Below, in pieces: positions 9,489 through 18,904 of a stretch of 23,834 bases of DNA. The first letter of the stretch is position 1; the number at the start of each line of letters is the position of its first letter. The notes beneath the pieces were generated by a model, which saw only the letters and a program-made list of their open reading frames with translations, ran no database searches and was not told the DNA's origin. The DNA is from Chloromonas sp. AAM2. Taxonomy: Eukaryota; Chlorophyta; Chlorophyceae; Chlamydomonadales; Chlamydomonadaceae. The stretch is taken from positions 2,732-26,565 of the forward strand of contig QAXH01004740.1 of the NCBI GenBank assembly GCA_004335635.1, read 5' to 3'. The position numbers were made by a program, and so were the translations under genes.

Positions 9489-12098
9489 ATGAAGCGCAAG
9501 GCACCTGACTCCTACAGTGGGGGTGGGCCACCACCCGGCCCCAATGGGCCCCCTGCTGCCTATGGCGCGCCACCAGGCCCAGGCTATGGTGGCGAGCCTG
9601 CCTACCCAGAGTCTGGAGGTCCAGGGCGGTTCCCGCCCAAGCGAGGGTCAGTGTCGCATTCAAGGCCTTACAGCGCTGATCTTGATACGAGACCCTAAAG
9701 TTCTCACTGTCTCTCCCATGCTTCGCGATGCGCTGCGCAGGAATGCCCCCCCTTACCCCGGGCCCCCAGGTGCTGGCGGGGCTCCTCCTTTCGCTGGTAG
9801 GCGAGACGGCCCTCCTGGTCCTGGAGGCCCACGGGGTGGGCCGGGCAAGGGCAACAACAAACCAGCCTTTCAGGTGGACCTGCCTCCCGAGCCAAACATT
9901 CTACAGGAGGTGTTCGTGAACCGCAAGCTGGTCGGCAAGATCATCGGACCTGGAGGGGAGACAGCTGCCAACATTAGGCGCGCGGCGCGCTGCTTCTTGC
10001 ATGTGCGCAAGGAAACTCGCCCTGACGACACGCAGTGCGTAGAAGTGTCAGGAAACGCAGCTCAGGTATGCGCTTGTCCCCAGCATGCAGCAGGTGCTTA
10101 ACGCCATGCACGACACAAAAAAAATGTGAGGCTTTTTCTTGCGCCTCAGGTTACCGCTGGAGTGAACAAGGTGGTCGAGTTTGTAAAAGAGGAGGCGCAA
10201 CAAGACCCCAAGCTCCAGCCTCGGGTGGCCCCTCAGGCAGTCACGTACTTTGATGTCATGCCGGAGATGATTGGCTACGTTTTGGGATCCAAGTGAGTTG
10301 TGGCTACAAGTCGTGAGTTGCATACAGTTGGATGGCATGCGACAATGGACCTGCATGCTCCATTAGGCAGTAATGCTGTAACCATTTGCTGAAGAAGTGT
10401 AGCACCTGAACTCGCACTCTGCTACACCACGCTTGCAGTGTTGATTGCTGTTGCACATGTAATGGGGGAATGTAGCACCTGAACTCGCATGCTCTCTGTC
10501 ATAAGTAAGACGATGAAGAAATACACAACCACCACGCTTACACTTGGCTGACGCGCCAAGACGATTGTAGAGCCAATGTAAAGTGGGTTTGATACCACCA
10601 TGCTTGCAGGGGTGCAACTGTCAAGATGCTTCGTCAGAAGACTCACACAGAGATCCAAGTTACAGGTAAGGAGAGCGATGGCAGGTTTGAGGGCAGCCTG
10701 AGGCATGGTCAGGCAGCACTTTGTCAGTTCCTATGCACATGCATCACTGCCGCCGAGCGTCTTTGTTCTTTTTTCAGCTACTGGTGTCCGTCTTTTGATA
10801 ACTACTAGTGTCTGTCCGGTGTAAAAACCTTGCCAACTGTGTCAGACCCCATGCATGCATGACAGACACAATGTCATGCGTGCATGCATGCAGATGCTGC
10901 TCCCGAGACAGGCCTGCAGGCTATCACCATCCGTGGCCCGCCAGACCGTGTCCAGGAGGCGTATGTCTGCATTCGTGGCATGCTGGAGAAGTATGATCCT
11001 CGTCGCGGCAAGGGTCCCCCGCCAGGCCTGCTCTCCACAGGACCCCCTAGTGGTCGACCTGGTCCCCCGGGCGGTCCGCCTGGCCCTCCTGGCATGGGCC
11101 CACGCGGCATGGGCCATCCCGGCTATGACATGCCTCCACCTCACGACATGCCACCTCACCCGTATCATCACGGCCCGCCAGGCCCCATGTATGACCGTCC
11201 ACCGTACGAAGACCGAAGGGCTGACCCATACTATGGACATGGGCATGACGATCGTGGCTACCCACCACCACACATGCCCGAGTACGGGGGACGTGAGGGT
11301 TATGGCCCTGAGCGCGGTTCGCCAGGCCGTGCTGATCGATACGGAGCTGCAGCAGACCCCAGGCAGCCAGGCGTTCCAGCAGGTGCAGCTGGTAGTGTGC
11401 CCCCAGCAGCAGTGGCGCCCGCCGCTGCACCCCCTGCAGGCACACCGCAGTTTCTTGTGCTGCACCCAGACGGGACTTATCGCCCCGCACAAATCATTCT
11501 GCAGCCCGGTGCGGCGGGTGCAGCTGCTGGGCCACCGGCTCCGGGTGGAGCAGCTGGAACTGCTGCAATCCAGCAGCTACTCGGTCAGGTCGCAGCCAAT
11601 ACCACAAATGGACAGCCAAACATGTTGGCCCAACAAGCACAACAAGCTCTGGCTGGGTTGTTCAGCCAGCAGCAGGCAGCTGCCCCTGCGCCAGCAGGAG
11701 CAGCTGCACCCCAGTATGCCACTTACCCTTCCAGCCAGACGGCAGCAGCCTCATATCCGTCTGCTACTGCTGCGCCCTACGGTCAGGCGCCGTCGACTGC
11801 CTCCCCGTATGGTGCCCAGCAGCAACAGTATGCTCAGTATGCACAACAGGCCGCGGCCTACCCTGGCTATGATGCTTCGGGCAACGCAGCAGCACCAGCA
11901 CCAACCGCAGCAGCACCAGCAGCTGCAGCAGCAGCATCTGGTGCAGCACCAGGTGGCGCCACCTCTGGGCTGACCCTGCAGCAGCTGCAGCAGTACTACA
12001 ACAGCTACGCGCAGATGTACCAGCAGGCGGCACAGCAGCAGCAGATGATGCATCAGCCAGGTGCTCCTGCCAATGGCGCCGCGCCACCAACAAGCTAA
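9489..12098 (+). CDS. RNA-binding protein with two KH domains, Gly/Pro- and Ala/Gln-rich tail
   Basis: Five exons join in phase: 9489-9646, 9741-10065, 10150-10292, 10610-10665 and 10894-12098 (TAA at 12096). The product has 628 residues. The N-terminus (1-100) starts MKRKAPD and is Gly/Pro/Tyr-rich. KH domain 1 (about 109-175) has the GPGG loop at 122-125 inside GKIIGPGGET. KH domain 2 (about 189-256) has the GSKG loop at 207-210 inside GYVLGSKGAT and ends in EAYVCIRGML. Residues 262-350 are Gly/Pro/Met/Tyr/His-rich and 350-628 are Ala/Gln/Pro-rich, both predicted disordered and typical of proteins that enter RNP condensates. KH domains bind short single-stranded RNA or DNA; relatives include hnRNP K, PCBP and FUBP proteins, so a role in splicing, mRNA stability or localisation is likely. 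A TATA-like box lies upstream. A longer N-terminus from ATG 9318 is open in frame but less likely. Confidence 0.9.
10398..10609. repeat. Repeats and decoy acceptors in KH intron 3
   Basis: A 19-bp repeat starting TGTAGCACCTGAACT occurs at 10398-10416 and 10471-10489. The true acceptor context (ACCACCATGCTTGCAG, ending 10609) has near copies: CACCACGCTTGCAG ending at 10438, and a decayed ACCACCACGCTTACAC near 10529. The intron therefore seems to have grown by duplicating its own 3' end, leaving at least one intact-looking AG decoy. Confidence 0.65.
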
Positions 12099-14049
12099 TG
12101 AGTTGCACGCACAGCCAAGGTTCAGGTATGCCACACAACACACTGCTGGAAAACTGATCAGGCCAACCTCAACACGAGTGAAACGGTTGCAGCAGCCAGA
12201 AACATGTTGAGTTCTGCAGGTTATATCGCAAATATACGAACACTTGTCACGTGCAAATGTGCACACTCTCATGCGAACGCTTGTCACACATAGCTGACGG
12301 ATTTACTCATCCATGGCTTGTTTTGGACCTGCATTTACGTTTGGCACCGCATATCATGCAATTGGACAGGTTAGTAGTAATCCTCTTAGGAGAATAATGC
12401 GAACATTGCAATGAGGTCCAGTCCCTTTCGCACTCCTCCTCTCCCTGCGCACATCATAAACTGACGCCTGCTGTCTGGTCGCTGCAATTCAACAGGCCGA
12501 CACACTTCAGGTGCCAGACAGGCACACAAGCCATAATTAGCCTTGGCAAACCGTCGGTCAACCAACCTATCAACCAGCAGTTCGAGTCTATACTGGGTCG
12601 GTAACACAAGGGAGGAGAGCACGATAACCGAGTGTCATGGGACAAATGCTGCACAACTTGGACAACTTCAAGAAGAGAGCTTGACAGGAAATATCAGTGG
12701 TCGTCACTTTGAGATCTTTCCCCCGGACAAAGAGACTTGATTGGACAAAAGACGTATGAAAGTTATGTTGCTCGTGCTTGAATCGCGTGTATGATTAGGA
12801 GCACACAATCAAATGTTGGCACAGCAGTAGCGGTTCTGCTGGTTGCAAACCTCTGGTCATAACAGCAGGTGATGGCAACTGAGCAAAACATTTCACCTGA
12901 ACTCTGCTTCCAACTGCACTTGGTGCACTTCGATTTCACATGTGCTGCTAGGTGGAACAGGGCCAATGACGAGCTGATGCAGCAATGCCACCACAAGAGA
13001 CACAATGGGTAGCGTAGCACAGATGGACAATGTCATGCAGGGACTTCCAAGAATGGCAGCCTTGCAGTGCGGTCCTGAAGTGCAATGAACTTGTCACATG
13101 GACGGTACAGTGCAACATGCAATGCTAGTTGAAACCCTGGCTGGTAATCGCTGTTCCAATTATTCACTCTGAAGACGTGCCACTCCAATTGTGTTGTGCG
13201 CGGTACCACACGCAAAGCAAAGCGGCAGAGGTTCACAGCCGGCCTTGTTGTGACAGTCCAATCTCATACTGTGTATTTTCTGCATGTAAAGGTGCACAGT
13301 CAAGTCTGTTGTGTTTTGCGCTGGAGCACTGTATGCCCAGAGCATGACCAAGGAGAGATTGTCTCTTGACAGGAGTTTTACATCATGCTGACAGTTTCAA
13401 CTCTTGGCCACTCAGGACAGGCAGCACTGTTCAGTTGGTTTGGTACTAGTGCTCGGCTGTTGTCTTGCCATGCACATGATGGTGCTCAACGCGATACTGT
13501 GTTTGAATATCCTGGCCAGTGTAGCACAGTTACGTCAGTTCAGGACAGCCACGATGAAATCCCTAGTCAAGCACCAATGACTGGATTGCTTGTACTGTGT
13601 TGAAAAGCACAAGATAATCGGCCATCATGCGGCACTGAACAGACAAAACGAGGATGCAGGTGAAGCCTGATGGTTTACAGGCAACAGGAGGATGCATGCA
13701 GAGAGCAAACGCCGTGCTATGATAAGCAGCTGAAGAGCACTGACTGTTCATTTGGGGAGGGCGTCGCTGTGCATTACAAGAAAGATTCACATGGAGCACG
13801 GTAGATCTGAGAATGAGTCCAGACGCTGCAACCCTCCGTGCGATCTGCAATCATCATCTAGACAATTAGATTGGGTCGCAGCTTCCTGCAGGATCGTCCT
13901 GCGAATTATCTGGCCTTGACCGCGCATGAAGCCGGCGATGACAGTGCATTCTTGGCAGTACTGCAAGCGACGCTCGGATTACAAGCTGTGCTACTCGAGC
14001 TACAACTGAAAGGGCCATCAACTGAAAGTAGCTCAAAGCTCATGTGATT

Positions 14050-14110
14050 CCAGGTTCACAGCCTGGCGAGGGATTGACATTGATACCCTCGGGGTTTGAC
14101 CCAATCCCTC
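14050..14110. repeat. Two adjacent stem-loops
   Basis: The first stem is CCAGG/CCTGG with the loop TTCACAG (14050-14066). The second is GAGGGATTG (14068-14076) pairing with CAATCCCTC (14102-14110) around a 25-nt loop. They abut each other in the convergent spacer. They could be part of a structured RNA or a remnant of a mobile element end. A tRNA was considered because the first loop resembles a T-arm, but no other tRNA arms were found. Confidence 0.6.
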
Positions 14111-14192
14111 TGGGTGGAGAGTTGCTCACAGTGTGGCTGGTCTGAGCATAGCGCCAGAAATTGTTTCCAGGGGCATGCAGTGTTCGGCTATC

Positions 14193-14468
14193 CTAGCTGT
14201 GGCATGATATGCTTGCATGCATGTTCCATAGCTTGATTGCTGTGGCTGAAAATGTTCGTTGCACATCAAGTCTACGTGTTCGTCGGTACAGCTCACTCAG
14301 GCTTTCCTGACGCGCATGCTCGCACACGTCTCGCCGAATTGTCCCAGGAGTGGCAAACTTGTTTTTTTCCAGTGACTGTGAATCTGTGAATGGGTGTCCA
14401 GCCCATCTAGTTTGCAACAAGCATGGGAAGGGCGCACCATCCATTATGTTGTGACCACGGTCATGCAT
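14193..14468 (-). mobile_element. Possible decayed non-LTR retrotransposon ORF tail
   Basis: A 91-codon minus-strand frame includes RRTRRLDVQRTFSATAIKLW followed by Asn. The pattern basic-x-F-S-x-x-A-x-K-L-W-N is typical of the C-terminal end of reverse-transcriptase ORFs in many LINE-type elements, where a Phe-Ser block and a Trp-Asn pair lie just before the ORF end. HDRGHNI near its start also fits that kind of tail. No RT catalytic motif is seen in the neighbouring 500 bp, no poly(A) or target-site duplication is evident, and the frame is short, so this would be a 5'-truncated and decayed copy. The call rests on motif resemblance only. Confidence 0.33.
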
Positions 14469-15318
14469 ACTGTGCAGGTCTGGGCCAGGAGCCGGTTGGA
14501 TTCATCGAGCTTGAGACCAGCTTTCAAGCAAGTTGCTTGTATTGGTGACCAAGCCTTTGATCAGGTGCACTGTATTAGCAAAGACTTAGCCTCAAGCAGT
14601 TTCTACTAAGCTCAGGCCTTGCATGCAGTCAGGCTGCACAAGACCTGGCTCGCTGCTAAACGCGACCAAACCATCGCCATGCAGGCAGGTGTGTGACCGG
14701 CGTGCGACTGGCAGGTGTGCGACTGGCTATCCTGCACACCATGACGCCCTTGGGAGTTGTCCTTGGATGCTCCTACCCATTTGATCCTACGCCTTTGAGA
14801 GCTCCGATCCGTACAGGGTACAATGACCACGTAAGCGGCCCGTGAAAGTCGAGCATTTACACCATGACCAGGCTCCAGCTCTTGCACTTGCGATAACAAG
14901 CGCATTGACACGTAAGCGCCACAATGGGGCACTTCTCAAATTTGCGTATTATGTGACCTTCTAGAAACCACATGCCCTGTTCAACACCCACATGCACTTG
15001 TAGGGCAATTGGACAGCATGTGACATGCGCTTGCACTGAAGAAAAGAAAGTTTCTTATCCGTTATATATCACACGCACATGGTTGTTCCAGCTGATGCAC
15101 CCATTTGTGTGCACTGGATCACGGCAGCACTTTCCTATGTGCAGGAAGGCACTGCATCCTCTGCTTAACCCAAGCGGCACCAGTACTCCAATCGAAAAGC
15201 ACTTCTTTCACCGCCATGTGTCTGTTGACCCGCACAGGTTCCATGTGGGACTGGGTTGCAGTAACGATCCAAACACGCGCTGTTCAGTTGGTTGTAGACC
15301 AACACACAGACGCTGTGT

Positions 15319-15336
15319 ACACACACACACGCACAC
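15319..15336. repeat. (AC)n microsatellite
   Basis: A short alternating AC tract, with a further interrupted ACGCACACG extension. It inflates the open frames in this part of the spacer with His-Thr runs. Confidence 0.85.
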
Positions 15337-15778
15337 GCAGCATGACCCACAGCGTGACTCACGGCAAGAAACGTATCGTGTAGTCATCACAACACACCAG
15401 GACACAAGAACACTCACCACAGGAAAACGTCATATTGTTCCAGAACTGGCAAACTTTTTTTCCTCTGGCAAACTCTCTCTGGTGGTCGGCTGCTGCAGTA
15501 CCCGTAATCCTGCTGCCACACACTGAAACCAAACAGTCCTCAGAATGGCTCATGCAGTGTCGCCTACTGCTAAGCATCACCACTATTTTCATGGCCATGT
15601 GCAGGGAGACGAAGGACGGGTGTTGCAGTCAGGTATATTCTCAAGTGGTCACACGATGCAATACGTGTGTCACATGCAACAGGCCTGGCCCAAACATGAT
15701 TGGCACTGCGCCTGCTTTACCCTCATTCAGTTTCCATACCAAGTTCAAGGTTTGTGAGGTGTGACTTGCAGAGCGCCT

Positions 15779-18700
15779 TCAAAAAGCGCCCCATTGCACA
15801 CGGCGAGTGATTGCGTCTTGAGGCTGTGCTATCAGCTGTGGTCGCGGCTGGTGAGACGCATCCCGCACCATGGTGTGAAGCGCATCCAAGGCTCCTGGCC
15901 CGCTTGGTGCAGCACGTGCACTGGTGGGCCGCAGGGCAGCCGACCCCACAATGTGGGTGCTGTGCATACGTGCACTGGCCGGCCTCGACAAGCCTGTTGG
16001 TGTGGCAGGTGGGGTTGCTGTTCTTAGACTTTGTGCACGTGCCAGCTGTGGAGACACAGGTGGCCTGCCGGCATCAGCACCAGTAGGCGCGGCAACCTGT
16101 TGAAATGAAAAGCTGCCTGTCCGTGCAGCGGCATCTGGTGAAGCTCCTGAGGAGGGGTGGGCACTGACTGGACGTGTTCTGACAGGCATGTTGCCCTGCA
16201 CAGCTGCCTGGCTGGGCTCTTGGTTGGCTACGCTGGCAGCCTGGGGTTTCGCGCTGTGGGGGCGACGGGACCGGCTGGCCCGCATTTCTGCCATCTTGTC
16301 CCTGGGCTGCATGCTAGCGTGCGCCCGCAAAGCGACTGTGTAAGCTAGGTTGGACAGCTTGACGTCTGGGTGGAACCAGTTGCCCTCAGCTGCCGGACAG
16401 ATAGGTGCAATGTGAACCTGGGCCTTCCGGGCATGCGGGATGTCTGGCTCGTATGTACCAAGCATCCTGCATGAGCAAAGGTGAAAGAAAGAGGGACAAT
16501 TCTTTTGTCCTGCAGCCAGTGTGGTAGTTTGGCGCCTCCCGTCCGGAATGATTTGGTTCTCAATGTGTGCGGTTGCCACATGTCCTTGAAGTACACCTCT
16601 GGCAAACATTCTTTTTTTCATTGCAGTATGTTGACGTCGACGTTGCATTGCATGTTGGTTGTGAGGAAAAATACGTGTGTACATGTAAGCGTGAGCAAGC
16701 ATTTCATTGGATGATATTGCATATCCACTGGGCTACCTGTAGTTCACAATATGTGTGCCATGCCTTGCATGTTCAATGAATGGAGCATGCGTCAAGATGC
16801 AGTGTGTGTGACAGCGGGTGGAAGAGGCTGGGACATATTAACTCCATGCATATATATATATATATATACCCCATGTATATAGATTCCCCATTTCATGTAA
16901 ATGGCCTGGCAAGCTAACACCTGCCGACCTGGCAAGCTATCACCTGCCCTTCTAGCTTCCTGGGTTTGCTTGCCTTTGCGTCTGGGTGGCTGTCTCTGTG
17001 TCCGGGCGGATGGCAGCCAGGTAGTCCAACCTATGTTTCTGAATGAAGCGCCGCGAGAGAAGAGGGTGGTTCATGATGACCTGAGAAGGCTGCAGCTCAG
17101 GGTTGAGGCCAGATTTGAAGCTCAAAGTTGGCGTGTAGACCGCCTTGCTCGTATTCGTGGAAAACCTGCAAGTGATACAGGCGCCATACTCTAAGTGTTG
17201 GTGGCACAGGCGGAGCAACGTCACTGACATTCCATGGTGGTCGGCCTCAGCGAGGTGCTCTTGAGCAAGGTAGGAATACAGCCTGGTTTACCAGCAATAC
17301 GCACCCTGAAAGTGTGCCATGGTGGTTGAATGGCACGGCAGCTCCCTCAGTGTAGGGTATGCTGCTGGCTCGTTTCTTCTGCCTGGTGTCTGCATCGTCC
17401 ATGAGCCGCTCCCATACTGTAGGCGCGTAGGCTTTCAGCCATAGCCTGCACAGGAATCAGTGAATGAACACATCCTCTCCGATTCTGTTAGGGTTGGGGT
17501 AGGGTCCTGGAGCTGAACCTTGGATCGGCGCGCGCGGCCAGACCATAGCCTGGCTTGCCATCCCCGTAAACTTGCAGCGTGTCAATTCTTCCGCGCGCCA
17601 ATTCTCCCAGCCCGCCTCGCAGCAGATTGTGCAAGCACTTGAGCCGCGTCAACTCACCGCTGGTATTCAGCTCCATTCACATCATGCAGATTGAGCCTTG
17701 TCCTGCGGCATCAAGCAATGGCCAGGAGCAAGATAGTAGCTGGACTTCTGCATGTCGCATTGCATTTCAATCGCAGCCGATGGCAATTTCAATCGCATTT
17801 CCCCCTACCTATAATCCAAGCTGGAGCTATGCGCTACATCATAGGTCAGGGCAGGCATCCAGCCTCGCCTTTCACAGATCCGACGACAGGCGAGCCCCGG
17901 TTGGATGAATGACGCGGCCTGAGTTTCTTTGGTAGCCCAAGCAGCAAGTAGTAAGAGAATTCCCCTGATTAGCGCTGATGTTGAGGCTCAGGCAATAGAT
18001 TGCCGCGAATTCAATCGCCGGTACATGTCAAATTTCAATCTGGTTACGGCACATGTGATCGCCGGATGCTTCTTCCACGGACCTACTTTAGGTGCCTAGG
18101 TGCTGCTGCTGGTAAACTTGCCACCTCGTGCAGCATTACCTCTTCGTACTCCATTTCAAGGATTTCACCAATGTTCAGGCCTTCAGCATCGTGAGAGCAC
18201 TTTGTGAGAGCAATGCAAATTCTCTGGACACTGCAACGATGTTCTAGACGTGGCTTCTTTTTGTTTGACTCACCGTCATGGCCCATGACAGCCTGTCCAG
18301 AGCATGAAGCAAGCAGATGGCAAACAGCATGTGCATTTCCATAGCTGGGGCGCGGCTGTTGAGTGAACATGCGATGATCCCGCCCAGCGACATGATTGAT
18401 GACACGGGTTGCCTGGTGCTCTGGCATGCAATGTGTCCATGGCTTCACCTTCTTGTGCGTGCTGGGTTCTTGAACTCTGTTAAACGTCAGCAGGTGTCTC
18501 CTGCAGCTGGTATGAGGATCTGCACACTCTTGAGGCTTCAAGAATGCCACCAAGTGTGCGTTGTGAGGAACCTACAGAAGTTAACCGGAAACTTGCACAA
18601 AAGCTCAGCAAGGTGCGCGCACTGTCAGTCCGTGTCACGAATTCACCAGTCAACCGTGTCAAGGTGTACGTCCTGCAGTTTGTACACTGTCACCGGAGCC

Positions 18701-18865
18701 GCACACTCCTGAGGCATGCTCCATCCTTGAGGAACATACACGAAGCTCAACTAGATTCTGCGTGCTCACATCCCCCTTGTTACAAATTCCAACCTTGGTA
18801 ATGTCAACCAAGGTAGCACGCCGTCTCTGCCTGTCCGTCTCTGACTCGGCTTTGTACACTCGCAC
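15779..18865 (-). CDS. Unknown-family protein with four RPxSA motifs, seven exons, 5' end unresolved
   Basis: Exons in transcription order: 18865-18794, 18571-18528, 18230-18140, 17670-17519, 17445-17305, 17165-16974 and 16466-15779 (TGA at 15779). All six joins keep phase, giving 459 residues from the first base used. Five introns are GT-AG; the last uses a GC donor (AAAG|GCAAGC). Residues 1-230 look globular, with helical segments such as DVQRICIALTKCSHD and WLKAYAPTVWERLMDD; residues 231-290 include WFHPDVKLSNLAYTV; the rest is Ala/Pro/Ser-rich and disordered, with RPHSAK (299), RPVSAH (329), RPASAR (392) and RPTSAR (410). I recognise no domain. No ATG starts the first exon, and the frame stays open back to the P450 stop at 18905, so the true start, or a link to the P450 transcript, is unresolved. 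The acceptor at 17671 is pyrimidine-poor; ATG 17676 in the same frame could be an alternative start. An alternative reading of 16467-16605 is possible. Confidence 0.6.
16850..16868. repeat. (TA)n microsatellite
   Basis: Nine TA units follow CATGCA. The tract lies within the modelled GC-AG intron of the RPxSA gene. Confidence 0.95.
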
Positions 18866-18904
18866 ACTGCTAGTGGTAAGCTCTGGACCTGTTGTTCGGT
18901 TGCC

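Larger units (their letters stand above)
12099..15778. other. Convergent intergenic spacer, 3.7 kb, no intact gene
   Basis: This stretch lies between the stops of the KH gene (plus) and the RPxSA gene (minus). It holds a short hairpin at 13888-13902 (GCAGGA/TCCTGC), two adjacent hairpins at 14050-14110, a probable retrotransposon remnant at 14193-14468, short degenerate repeats near 14690-14730 and a (CA)n tract at 15319-15336. The longest plus frame, 14972-15526, is Cys/His/Thr-rich and passes through the CA tract; it shows no domain and I do not call it a gene. Confidence 0.5.

Noticed and set aside
10842..11973. Long open frames on both strands over the last KH exon
   Set aside because: They are shadows of the GC-rich, low-complexity KH exon 5; the frame 10894-12098 continues the KH domain and joins upstream exons in phase.
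14050..14066. T-arm-like hairpin suggesting a tRNA
   Set aside because: The loop lacks the conserved A and no acceptor, D or anticodon arms can be drawn upstream.
14972..15526. 184-codon plus-strand open frame
   Set aside because: It includes the (CA)n tract, is Cys/His/Thr-rich without domain, and lies in a convergent spacer.
17764..18040. Recurrent GATTGAAAT on the minus strand, reminiscent of CRISPR repeat ends
   Set aside because: Three short copies with uneven spacing and no longer repeat or spacer pattern, in a eukaryotic intron.
17500..18110. Possible captured prokaryotic or phage-like segment with small plus-strand frames
   Set aside because: The minus-strand reading at 17519-17670 splices in phase to exons on both sides and makes a coherent protein. 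The plus frames (17691-17912, and one near 17923-18097) have no supporting signals.
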